This document shows, in pieces, positions 20,702-30,817 of a DNA stretch of 64,000 bases (positions are counted from its first letter, which is position 1; every line of letters starts with the position of its first letter). The notes under the pieces are model-generated. The model made no database searches, had not been told where the DNA came from, and saw nothing but the letters and a program-made list of their open reading frames with translations. The translations under genes were made by a program, and so were the position numbers. The stretch spans positions 1,240,001-1,304,000 of the forward strand of contig NZ_CP070491.1 of the NCBI RefSeq assembly GCF_016925495.1. The letters run 5' to 3'. The stretch comes from Methylococcus sp. EFPC2 (lineage in GTDB: Bacteria > Pseudomonadota > Gammaproteobacteria > Methylococcales > Methylococcaceae).

Positions 20702-21718
20702 TCAATGGAACACGGCGTCCACGGTGATACCCTCCACTTCGAGTATTTCACGCAGCCGTTTGATGCCTTCCATCTGGATCTGCCGGACCCGCTCACGGGT
20801 AACTCCCATTTCGTTGGCGACTTCTTCCAGGGTGGAGCTTTCGTATCCTCGCAATCCGTAACGGCGCGATACCACTTCGCGCTGCTTTTCGGTCAACTGC
20901 TCCAGCCAGCCGGACAGGCTGCGGGCGATGCGTTCGTTTTGCAGCGCATCGGTCAGGGAGGGGATGTCTTCGTCGGAGATGGAGTCGATCAAAGATTTCT
21001 CGGAATCTTTCTTGATCGGAACATCCACCGAGGTGACGCGCTCGTTGAGCTTGAGCATTTTCTCGACCGTTTTGACCGGCTTGTCCAGGTGACGGGCGAC
21101 GTCGTTGGCGCTGGGGTCGCGGTCCAGTTGATTGGCGAGTTGCCGGAATGCCCGCAGGTATACGTTCATTTCCTTAACGACGTGGATCGGCAGTCGGATC
21201 GTGCGGGTCTGGTTCATGATCGCGCGCTCTATCGTTTGCCTTATCCACCAGGTCGCATAGGTGGAAAAACGGAAACCGCGATCGGGCTCAAATTTCTCCA
21301 CCGCGCGAATCAGTCCGAGGTTGCCTTCTTCGATCAGGTCCAGCAAGGGGAGTCCGCGATTGAGATAACGCCGGGCGATCTTGACGACCAAGCGCAAATT
21401 GCACTCGATCATCTTCTTGCGCGCACTCGCATCGCCTTGCTGCGCGAGGCGGCCATAGTGCTTTTCCTCGTCCGCGGTCAACAGGTGTGAGGAGCTTAAT
21501 TCCTTCAAGTAAAGCCGGGTGGCGTCGTAATTGAAGTCGGGGGCTGCGGCACCCATCTCCGATTCATTCCATTCGCCGGATGGCTCTTCGATCTCTTCCT
21601 CTTCCAATTCTTCGGCGAATTCAGTTTCGGCTTCGAGGTCGGCGATGAAAGGCGCGGCCTCGTCGAAGGCTGAGTGCTCGAGAGAGGGAGACAATGCGTC
21701 TATGGCTAGCTCAGACAT
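20702..21718 (-). CDS. rpoS: RNA polymerase sigma factor RpoS
   Basis: The 338-residue protein is a group 2 sigma-70 factor for stationary phase and stress. The N-terminus (residues 1-55) is acidic. Region 1.2 ([10 protein letters not shown]), region 2 ([23 protein letters not shown], then [17 protein letters not shown]), region 3 and region 4 ([19 protein letters not shown]) are all present. Length and [17 protein letters not shown] favour RpoS over RpoD. Unlike many gammaproteobacteria, no nlpD lies immediately upstream. A strong terminator follows. Confidence 0.93.
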   Translation of the reverse strand: MSELAIDALSPSLEHSAFDEAAPFIADLEAETEFAEELEEEEIEEPSGEWNESEMGAAAPDFNYDATRLYLKELSSSHLLTADEEKHYGRLAQQGDASARKKMIECNLRLVVKIARRYLNRGLPLLDLIEEGNLGLIRAVEKFEPDRGFRFSTYATWWIRQTIERAIMNQTRTIRLPIHVVKEMNVYLRAFRQLANQLDRDPSANDVARHLDKPVKTVEKMLKLNERVTSVDVPIKKDSEKSLIDSISDEDIPSLTDALQNERIARSLSGWLEQLTEKQREVVSRRYGLRGYESSTLEEVANEMGVTRERVRQIQMEGIKRLREILEVEGITVDAVFH

Positions 21719-22245
21719 CCTGGTTCTCCATAAATCTATGAGTGATGATGTTGAAAGCGGTTGCTTGAATTAGACCGATGAGTTTGAGAACGGTGCTGCC
21801 TGGTTAACTCAAACGCATACAAACAATAGCCTTGCGAGGAATAGCGACTTTTCTTCACGATACTTTAGAGGCTTTTTTAAAGATGTTTTCAAATATCATC
21901 CCTCATCTCGATACAAACGCAGCGGCGCTACGTTGAGCTGGGCCCGCAGTTTCTGTCGTAGCCGTATCGAATGCCTAAGTCGGGGCCGTGTTCCGCTAGG
22001 TCTTCTGTTCCTTAACACGGCGTCTGAGCAAGGCGTCTGGTAGTTTTCGAGGTGAGAAGGGTTGCCGTTCCGATTGACCGCGGCCTAGTGTAGACCATAA
22101 ACAAATTTTTCATTCTCCCGCTCGGGGGCGGCGAACGGAGTTTCCCGCGGCGGTGTAGGCGGAGGCTTTACGCCGTGTGGGGAGAGTGCCGAGAGCGAGC
22201 CGAGTCCTCCGTGGGCAGCCCGCTCCAGGGTCGGATACGCGGGGG
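21719..22245. other. rpoS upstream region
   Basis: This 527-base gap precedes rpoS (minus strand). The 150 bases nearest rpoS are AT-richer than the surroundings and probably hold the promoter and 5' leader. No nlpD-like gene and no clear terminator for the upstream J-domain gene are visible. I could not pick out a reliable -35/-10 pair. Confidence 0.35.
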
Positions 22246-22737
22246 TCAGGCGTTGAGCAGCGTGTCCTTGGCCTTGTTGATTTGCGCCGCCAGAAAGTCC
22301 GAGCCACCGCGGTCCGGGTGTAGTTTCTGCATGAGACGGCGATGAGCCGCGATGATTTCTTCGCGCGTGGCGCCACTCGACAAGCCGAGTACTTCATAGG
22401 CCTCCTCGCGGGTCATCCTCCCCGTCGATGTCGGCCGGTACCCGCCCGCGCCGTCCTTTTCCTCCGCCTGGGTTTGGCGAAACAGCTTCTGAAGTACCGG
22501 TGCAAACTGTAAGAGCAAAGGTCCGAGCCGTGTGGCCGCTGCGACCAGCGCGCCTATGGCGGGGACCAGCCAATTCAGTCGTCCGGTCGCGGCCAGGATC
22601 AACAGGATGAACAAGACTCCCCACCACATGCTGCGGCGCAATGCCGCTGCCGTTTGCCGCGAGACGCGGCGGAAGAAAGCGTTCATTCCGTAAAACACGA
22701 ACAGGAGTAGTAGACCCAGTAACAGCAGTTGAACCAT
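22246..22737 (-). CDS. membrane-anchored J-domain protein
   Basis: The 163-residue protein starts with a transmembrane helix ([17 protein letters not shown]), followed by a second hydrophobic pair ([16 protein letters not shown] and [20 protein letters not shown]). A C-terminal J domain covers about residues 108-163, with [18 protein letters not shown] and the HPD motif ([12 protein letters not shown]). It probably recruits DnaK to the membrane face; clients are unknown. This architecture is common in proteobacteria as the 'DnaJ domain-containing protein'. It runs in the same direction as rpoS but far from it. Confidence 0.85.
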   Translation of the reverse strand: MVQLLLLGLLLLFVFYGMNAFFRRVSRQTAAALRRSMWWGVLFILLILAATGRLNWLVPAIGALVAAATRLGPLLLQFAPVLQKLFRQTQAEEKDGAGGYRPTSTGRMTREEAYEVLGLSSGATREEIIAAHRRLMQKLHPDRGGSDFLAAQINKAKDTLLNA

Positions 22738-22815
22738 GGCGGCTATGTCCGAAAGAGATGTGCCGGAATTCTACTCCGCCGGATTCGCGTTCGCTGCCCT
22801 GGGCGCTCGCCGGTT

Positions 22816-24690
22816 TCATTCGCCGTGGCAACAACAGGCTTCGGGGCAGGCTGTTTCCTGAACGTCGAGTCGCCAAGGCTCACTGGGTGGGATGGGTTCG
22901 GCGCGCCCCTTGTACCAGGCTTCGAAATCCGCAGCGGGCATTGGACGGGCAAAATGGTAGCCTTGTGCTTCTTCGCAGGCATAGCACTTAAGGCACGCCA
23001 GGTCGCCCTCGGTTTCCACGCCTTCGGCGATGGTCTCGATACCGAGACTGTCGCAAAGGGCGATGATGGCCCGCACGATGGCTTGATTGGCCGGGATTTC
23101 GCGCATATCGCGGATGAAGGACTGGTCGATCTTGATGCGATCGAGCGGAAATTTGCGCAGATAGCTCAAGCTGGAATAGCCGGTGCCGAAGTCGTCTATT
23201 GCCAGCTTGACGCCCAAGGTACGCAGTTCGGCCAATGCGCTGACGGTGTGTTCGGCATCCTTCATGACCATGCTTTCCGTGAGCTCGAGTTCGATGTATT
23301 GAGGGTCGATACCGGTTTCTTCGATTACGGCTTTGACATGGTCGAAAAACTGTTTCTGCCGGAATTGCAAAGCCGAAATGTTGATGGCCACGCGGATGGG
23401 CGGCAGGCCTTGCTCTAGCCAGGCACGATGCTGCTTGCAGGCTTCCCGCAATGCCCAGGTTCCCAGCGGGACGATCAGGCCGGTTTCCTCCGCGACAGGA
23501 ATGAATTTGGCCGGCGATACCGAGCCCAGGGTGGGATGGCGCCAGCGCATCAGAGCTTCCACCCCGACGATACGTCCATCGGTGATCTGGATCTGCGGCT
23601 GATAAAACAGGCTCAGCTCGGTTCTTTCCATAGCATGGCGGAGTTCACTTTCCAGCGACAAACGCTCAAGCACGGCGCGGCTCAGGTTTTCCGAATACAC
23701 GACATGACGTCCGCGGCCATTTTGCTTGGCTTCGTACATGGCGGCGTCGGCATTACGCACGAGGCCTTCCGGCGTCGGATCGTGCTGCGGAAAGACTGCG
23801 ACGCCGATACTGGCGCCGATCCGGATTTCATGGTCCTGGATGATGAACGGCTGGCCTAAGCCCGCGGCGATGGACTCGCACAGCTTCGCCGTATCGGCGA
23901 TGTCGCGGATACGCTCAATGATGATCACGAATTCGTCGCCCCCCAGACGCGCTACCGTGTCGCTTTCACGCACATAGGACATCAGGCGGTGCCCAACCGC
24001 GCGCAGCAGGCTGTCGCCTATGGCATGGCCCAAGGTGTCGTTTACATATTTGAAACGGTCCAGATCGACGAATAGCAGGGCGGCCGAGGTTTGCTGCCTT
24101 TCCGCGCGTTGGCAGGCCTGGCGGAGCCGGTCGTCGAACAGGAGTCGGTTGGCCAGGCCGGTAAGCTGGTCGTAGTGTGCGAGGTGGAAAAGCTTCTTCT
24201 GCTTGCGCTCGGTGATTTGCTGCAGCAGTGCCCGGCCTGTGCCCATGCCGACGTAGCGCCCGTCCTCGATGATGATGAAGCCGTTTTCCATGTGGCGCAT
24301 GCCGGCGTCGAGGATGATGCGGGCGAGATCGTCAATGGCGGTGTCGATGTCGACGATGACCGGAGCGGTGTCCATCAGCTGATCGATGGGCTTGCGCCGG
24401 TGGAGGTCGCGTGTGTAGGGCCGTACGAAGAGCTCGATGAGCCGCCCCCGTTCTATCAGCCCTACCGGTTTCATCCAACTGTCTATCACGGCGGTGGCGT
24501 AAAGCTCGTCGTCGTGCAGGAAGCGATCGAGCACTTTCAGACAGTTTTCGTCGTAGCGTATGGGGCGAACGTATTGGAGGATCTGTCCGACACTATGCTC
24601 TTTGCCGACATCGCAGAGTGTGCGCGCACTGGGCGTCAGGCACGCCGAGTCGCGGGGGGATGGCGCACGTTGGATGCGTGGTATGGACAT
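22816..24690 (-). CDS. CBS-GGDEF-EAL cyclic-di-GMP protein
   Basis: This 624-residue cytoplasmic protein combines two N-terminal CBS-like repeats (about residues 35-160; HSVGQILQYVRPI and KPIDQLMDTAPVIVDID), a GGDEF domain (about 170-330) and an EAL domain (about 345-595). The cyclase site RLGGDEFVIII and the phosphodiesterase site VGVEALMRWRHP, plus AIDDFGTGYSSLSYL, are intact, so either activity is possible. The CBS part may sense nucleotides. The C-terminus ends in a cysteine-rich ACPEACCCHGE tail. I chose the ATG at 24690; a longer start at 24732 is possible. No membrane segment is present. Confidence 0.88.
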   Translation of the reverse strand: MSIPRIQRAPSPRDSACLTPSARTLCDVGKEHSVGQILQYVRPIRYDENCLKVLDRFLHDDELYATAVIDSWMKPVGLIERGRLIELFVRPYTRDLHRRKPIDQLMDTAPVIVDIDTAIDDLARIILDAGMRHMENGFIIIEDGRYVGMGTGRALLQQITERKQKKLFHLAHYDQLTGLANRLLFDDRLRQACQRAERQQTSAALLFVDLDRFKYVNDTLGHAIGDSLLRAVGHRLMSYVRESDTVARLGGDEFVIIIERIRDIADTAKLCESIAAGLGQPFIIQDHEIRIGASIGVAVFPQHDPTPEGLVRNADAAMYEAKQNGRGRHVVYSENLSRAVLERLSLESELRHAMERTELSLFYQPQIQITDGRIVGVEALMRWRHPTLGSVSPAKFIPVAEETGLIVPLGTWALREACKQHRAWLEQGLPPIRVAINISALQFRQKQFFDHVKAVIEETGIDPQYIELELTESMVMKDAEHTVSALAELRTLGVKLAIDDFGTGYSSLSYLRKFPLDRIKIDQSFIRDMREIPANQAIVRAIIALCDSLGIETIAEGVETEGDLACLKCYACEEAQGYHFARPMPAADFEAWYKGRAEPIPPSEPWRLDVQETACPEACCCHGE

Positions 24691-24970
24691 TGGACAAGGC
24701 GGTCGTTGCGCACGGTTCGCGCGGCCTGCCAAAAGTAGCGGATGTTTATTACGAATGGGTTACATCGAACCCGGAATACGCGTCGTCGCGAACGAGCTTA
24801 GAAATTTACGGGAGGGGCTTATTCAGGGCGATCGCCGGCAGCTAGCATCCCGGCGCTGTGAGCTGGCAGAACCATGAACGAAATCGATCTGTCCATGGCC
24901 TTATTCAGGGGAGGCAGCTTTGTCTATTGGGCCGCCCGGGATAGGGCGACCCATTTCCGCGGGTCAGTCG

Positions 24971-25891
24971 TTATTGCTTGGGCAGAAAACGCTGGCGAGT
25001 GATAAGGCGGTAGATCCAGTGGACGAAGCGCAAGAGCAGTTTCGCCAATTCACCCAGCAGTTCCAGGCCGGAGGCCAGTACTTCGCCGGTGCTTTTGCCC
25101 TTGAAACGGTCGCCAGCGGCACGGATCGCGAATGGGGTGCCGAACAGGCCAAGCACCAGCCCGAGCACCAGCGAGCCGCTCAGGAAAGAAGATTGGGAGG
25201 AAGGCGCGGAGCCCCCCCCGGTCGGCGTCCCCGAACCGAGCGTAGAGCCGATGTCCTTGGTGCCGGCCGGGACGGCGGCGATCTCGACTTCCTTGGCTTT
25301 GCCGGTGGCGTAGTCGTCGGGGATAACGGGGTCGGTCAGGCCGGGTATGCTGGGAAACACCCCGCTTCCTTTGCCCACGACCAACTGCGCTTTCATGCCT
25401 TTTTCCATGTGCTGAGCGAGGTCGCAATGCACCAGATAGGTCTTGTCCTCGTTGGGCAGGATGAGCGTACCGCTGACCTTGCCGGGGCCGCTCACTTCCA
25501 GATGGAACATGCCCTTGTCGTAGAGGAATTTCGGCAAGCCGTGCATCATCCACTGGTGACGGACGTTGTCCTCGTTGATGAAATTGACGGTCAGACGCGT
25601 GCAAGGCTTGATTCGCCACTCCTGGTCGTCGAACGCGAACATCGTGCCTGGGAACTTTTTGCTGTATTTGTGGCCGCCGTGCACGGTGATCTGAACATCT
25701 TCAGAGATGCGGTCGCAGCCGGCGGGCAGCTTGTCCTTGTTCTGCCCCATGACCATGGCGCCATCCATGTCCATGAGGTGGCCGTCGCCATGGTCCATCA
25801 TGGCATTGTGTTCGACGATTTTGTCTTGTTGGGCGAGCGCGGGTTGGATCGCGGCCAGGGCCAATACCAGAGCAGGTAATAATTTAGTCAT
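24971..25891 (-). CDS. exported cupredoxin-domain copper protein with C-terminal membrane anchor
   Basis: The 306-residue protein has a signal peptide (LLPALVLALAAIQPALA), then a His/Met-rich segment (HNAMMDHGDGHLMDMDGAMVMG) resembling copper-loading motifs. A cupredoxin domain follows. Its type 1 copper ligands are the His of HQWMMHG and the Cys, His and Met of VHCDLAQHMEKGM. A Gly/Ser linker leads to a hydrophobic C-terminal segment (SGSLVLGLVLGLFGTPFAI) and a basic tail. The ATG at 25891 gives the signal peptide. It starts 11 bases after the multicopper oxidase gene, so the two are an operon. The role is probably periplasmic copper or electron handling; no named family was recognised with certainty. 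Confidence 0.75.
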   Translation of the reverse strand: MTKLLPALVLALAAIQPALAQQDKIVEHNAMMDHGDGHLMDMDGAMVMGQNKDKLPAGCDRISEDVQITVHGGHKYSKKFPGTMFAFDDQEWRIKPCTRLTVNFINEDNVRHQWMMHGLPKFLYDKGMFHLEVSGPGKVSGTLILPNEDKTYLVHCDLAQHMEKGMKAQLVVGKGSGVFPSIPGLTDPVIPDDYATGKAKEVEIAAVPAGTKDIGSTLGSGTPTGGGSAPSSQSSFLSGSLVLGLVLGLFGTPFAIRAAGDRFKGKSTGEVLASGLELLGELAKLLLRFVHWIYRLITRQRFLPKQ

Positions 25892-25902
25892 GGTCGCGAG
25901 CC

Positions 25903-27642
25903 TCACTTGTCGCCTTTAAACCGGGAAATCAGCGCTTTGACGGTCGCTATGATCTTTTCCCGATGCTGATAGCCGAAATAAGCCAGTACGCCGAGCAGCA
26001 AGCCTTTGAACAGTGGCCCCCAGAAGCCGGGTGTGCCTTCCGTCGGGGCCACAGGAGGCGGCGTCGTTTTGCCGGTCGTCGCTGCGGACTTGGCCGGTTT
26101 CGCGCCCGAACTCGGTTCGCCCAGGCTGCCCCAATCGTCGGCCCAGTTCTGCCAGGCGGGCAGCTTGCGCTGCCAGTATTCCTTGGTGAAATAGGGGCTC
26201 AGATCCATGCCGTGGGTCTTGGGCGTACCCCTCTCGTCGAGGTACTGCTTGTAGGCGATCAGGCTGATGCTGCCGCCTTCACCCTGGCCGTCAGTGGTGA
26301 ACGCCTTTTCGGTGTGGTCGTGGAACATCCACAGGCCCGAGCCGTAACTGTGCAGGCCGTCGTCGGTCGTGTTCAGTTCCAAATCCAGGCGTTGCGCCGG
26401 TGCGATGGAGTAGACGTCGCGGGTGATCTGCGCGCTCGGATTCTGCAACACGCCGTCGTAATGGGTCTCGGTGGCCTTGTGGCCGTGGGTGTGCAGGGCC
26501 AGCGGTTCGGTGTGGCCGTTCAGGATGCGCAGTTTGATCTTTTCGTTGGGCTGCACGACGACCAGCGATTCCCTGAGCGTGTAGGGGAATGCGCGGCCAT
26601 TGAGCAGATAGTAATCGTCGGTGGCGTCAGTGATGTCGTACTCATTGTTCATCGCCTTGGCGATCAAGCGGGGATCGTTGGCGCTTTGCACGAGCTGGTG
26701 GAGTTCCTTGTCCACGGACTGGTAGTGGATGTCATATTCCTGGCTGTATTTTTCCTTGACGGCCACGGACGGATGGCGAACCTGGCCGGCGCCGACATTG
26801 AACACCTGCACCCAGTTGTTGGGGCGGTTTTCCTCGACGACGAACAAGCCCGCCAATCCCATGGGGATATGGGTGTGCGGCTGCACGTGGCAGTGGTAAT
26901 ACATGGTGCCGGGCTGACGCGGCTTGATGACGTAGGTCTTGCTCTGTCCCGGCATGACGTCCATCTGGCCGGTCTGGCCGACGCCGTCGTTGCCTTCGCC
27001 GCTATGGTCCATGTAGGGGTGGTCGACCCCGTGCAGGTGAATGGAATGGGGGAAATAATGGGTGTTTTCCAGCACGATCCAAACGATGTCACCCTGTTCC
27101 ACGCGGATCACCGGTGCCGGCAGACGCAGCAGCGGGTTGGCTTCCGCGCTGGCGAAGCTGCGGGTGGACATGTCGCGCGTCTTGGGGGTGAATACCCAGA
27201 ATCCGGGCTGTATGCCTGGCGCGATGTCGAAGGTCGGTACCACGCCCGCGAAATCCGGGGAGTGGCCGTTGAGCTCCATGACTTCCAGCTTGATGATGTA
27301 ATGGTCCGGATCGCCGTCGCCGTCTATGTCGTTGGACATGGTGATGGCGTCGGCGGCCAGATTGGTGTCCATCAAGGTCTGCATGGAGACATTGTTGGTG
27401 CCCTTGACGAACACGGCAATGTCGGCCGGATTGTCGGGATTGCATATCCGCGATTCCTGGATCTCCACACCTTCCAGTGACTGCGCGTCGCGCCATTCCG
27501 GCGGTACGCCGCTGTTGCAGAAAGGTTCTGCCTGGCCTATTTCGACCTTGGTGCTGGGAGGCGGCGAATACACCGCACCCGCACCGGTGGAAACTGCGGT
27601 CAGGGCGGCGCTTACCAGAAAAGCGAGCGAATTTTTATGCAT
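25903..27642 (-). CDS. multicopper oxidase, membrane-anchored, two-domain type C-like
   Basis: The 579-residue exported protein has a signal peptide and two cupredoxin-like domains. Copper motifs in order are HSIHLHGVDH, YYHCHVQPHTHIPMG, LALHTHGHKAT and WMFHDHTEKAF. The type 1 copper Cys is in the second motif, so the blue copper site belongs to the N-terminal domain, while the last motif lacks Cys. This is the arrangement of type C two-domain oxidases such as the blue copper oxidase of Nitrosomonas. The C-terminus has a Pro/Ala linker, a membrane helix (LFKGLLLGVLAYFGY) and a basic tail. Substrate is unknown. The ATG at 27642 fits the signal peptide. It lies between two other exported, membrane-anchored genes. 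Confidence 0.83.
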   Translation of the reverse strand: MHKNSLAFLVSAALTAVSTGAGAVYSPPPSTKVEIGQAEPFCNSGVPPEWRDAQSLEGVEIQESRICNPDNPADIAVFVKGTNNVSMQTLMDTNLAADAITMSNDIDGDGDPDHYIIKLEVMELNGHSPDFAGVVPTFDIAPGIQPGFWVFTPKTRDMSTRSFASAEANPLLRLPAPVIRVEQGDIVWIVLENTHYFPHSIHLHGVDHPYMDHSGEGNDGVGQTGQMDVMPGQSKTYVIKPRQPGTMYYHCHVQPHTHIPMGLAGLFVVEENRPNNWVQVFNVGAGQVRHPSVAVKEKYSQEYDIHYQSVDKELHQLVQSANDPRLIAKAMNNEYDITDATDDYYLLNGRAFPYTLRESLVVVQPNEKIKLRILNGHTEPLALHTHGHKATETHYDGVLQNPSAQITRDVYSIAPAQRLDLELNTTDDGLHSYGSGLWMFHDHTEKAFTTDGQGEGGSISLIAYKQYLDERGTPKTHGMDLSPYFTKEYWQRKLPAWQNWADDWGSLGEPSSGAKPAKSAATTGKTTPPPVAPTEGTPGFWGPLFKGLLLGVLAYFGYQHREKIIATVKALISRFKGDK

Positions 27643-27678
27643 CGTAACTACCGTTGAGCCGTGGACTAGGGCGGGCAT

Positions 27679-27711
27679 GAAAAAGCGGCCACGGACAGTC
27701 CGCGGCCGCTT
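27679..27711 (-). terminator. terminator or attenuator inside the copper-protein cluster
   Basis: On the minus strand an AAGCGGCCGCGGAC / GTCCGTGGCCGCTT hairpin (one G-U pair in RNA) is followed by TTTTT. It lies between the first gene (27723-28310) and the oxidase gene. It would make the first gene more abundant than the two downstream ones, or form a processing point. Confidence 0.7.
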
Positions 27712-27722
27712 CGGGTCAGGCT

Positions 27723-28310
27723 TTAGGCTTTGGATTTATTGCCGATCAGGCGGTCGATGAGCGCTTTGAAGCCGGCGTTGGACAGGTAGAAGATGTATCC
27801 GATGGCGCCCAGCACGACAACGATCACCAGGATGGTGGTGCTGGAGAGCTCGGTCGAGGCACTTCCGACTTTGAACGGAATGTGGGCGTCGATTTTCTGA
27901 CCTTCGTTGATCAAGGTCACGTGAGTCAGGTAGGAGCCCGTCTCGGTGAAGTTAAGGGTGGTGTTGAAGCTGCCGGTCGAATGGGTCGACGGCGGGATGT
28001 AGAAGAAGCGGGTGCCGCCCGGCTCCTTGGTAATCTCGACTTCCACCGTCATGTTGCGCAGGGCTTTGCCTTCGTAGTCGAACACGATGGTGGCCTGCCC
28101 GAGATCGGGGATCTTGTCGCAGTATTCGGTGGTGCCACTGATCTGAGGCTGATAGGCGGTGAAGTGGACGATGTGCGGTCCCACCAGGATGCGGCAGGTA
28201 TCGGCATCCACGCTGGCGCCGCCATGAGCCCAGGTCTTGGAGACCGGTGCCAGGGTGGCGAGCAGGCTCAGGGTCAGCAGCAGGAGTTTGGCGAGTCTTG
28301 AATTAAGCAT
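27723..28310 (-). CDS. exported protein with N-terminal His after cleavage and C-terminal membrane anchor
   Basis: I do not recognise a named family for this 195-residue protein. It has a clear signal peptide with likely cleavage at KTWA/HGGAS, which would leave His as the first mature residue. Next come two cysteines about 30 residues apart (ADTCRIL and TEYCDKI), a beta-rich domain (QATIVFDYEGKALRNMTVEVEI, GSYLTHVTLINEGQKIDAHIPF) and a single transmembrane helix (TTILVIVVVLGAIGYIFYL) with a basic tail. The start has a good GGAAGAG ribosome-binding site. It is the first gene of the cluster with the multicopper oxidase and the cupredoxin protein, so a role in periplasmic copper chemistry is inferred. 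Confidence 0.65.
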   Translation of the reverse strand: MLNSRLAKLLLLTLSLLATLAPVSKTWAHGGASVDADTCRILVGPHIVHFTAYQPQISGTTEYCDKIPDLGQATIVFDYEGKALRNMTVEVEITKEPGGTRFFYIPPSTHSTGSFNTTLNFTETGSYLTHVTLINEGQKIDAHIPFKVGSASTELSSTTILVIVVVLGAIGYIFYLSNAGFKALIDRLIGNKSKA

Positions 28311-28716
28311 ATCTCTTCCCTCATTTTTATGTGGTTGATAATTATGGTATCTCGGGATGAGCGAGAGTAGTGGCCCTTAGCGCCGTAGGGTGCCGCGCCC
28401 CTCCCTTCCGCGCCAGCATCACGGGAAGAGCGGGAAGTTATGACCAAACATTAGCAGGCTATCATACAAGCCCCCACGATTAAAAGATGAGGGATTGCAT
28501 CGGGTATGCGAGCCTAGCATGCTCATTAGCATCGGGCACTGCGCCCTAAGACCGGAACGGAAGCTCCAAGTTCGGACCATGGCCAGTGAGGTGTAATTTG
28601 CCTGTATCGGGCGATGTGCTCTTGAAATCACGCCATGCGCCCCATATTTGGCCTGAGCTGGCATCGACCCAGCAGATTCACAGTTTACCAACGTCTTCAC
28701 AGGAATCTTTAACGCT
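28311..28716. other. divergent regulatory region copper cluster / htpG
   Basis: This 406-base gap holds the promoters for the copper cluster (leftward) and htpG (rightward). The htpG side has a well-matched heat-shock promoter, listed separately. On the copper side a CATAAT hexamer on the minus strand around 28345 could be a -10, but no -35 matches well. No known copper-regulator operator was recognised. Confidence 0.4.
28621..28647 (+). promoter_or_regulatory. sigma-32 type heat-shock promoter for htpG
   Basis: CTTGAAA at 28621-28627 and CCCCATAT at 28640-28647 are separated by 12 bases. Both match the sigma-32 consensus (CTTGAAA, CCCCATnT). The start codon of htpG is about 70 bases downstream. 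Confidence 0.8.
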
Positions 28717-30609
<1,893 letters not shown>

Positions 30610-30817
30610 CACGTTCGACCGTGGAGCCCCCGCCGGCTCCACGGTGCCGTTTTCAAATGTCTGCGAAATGCCCAGCTCGATTTGAGCCGGCATCCACGCT
30701 GGAGTAATATGCGGCACAGTTCCCTTTAATTAACCACCCCGCGTAATTCCTCTGTCCATCCTCGATTTTTTCAAGAAGTTAATTAGTGCCGCCCGGCCCA
30801 GCGAACGCGGTGAAGTC

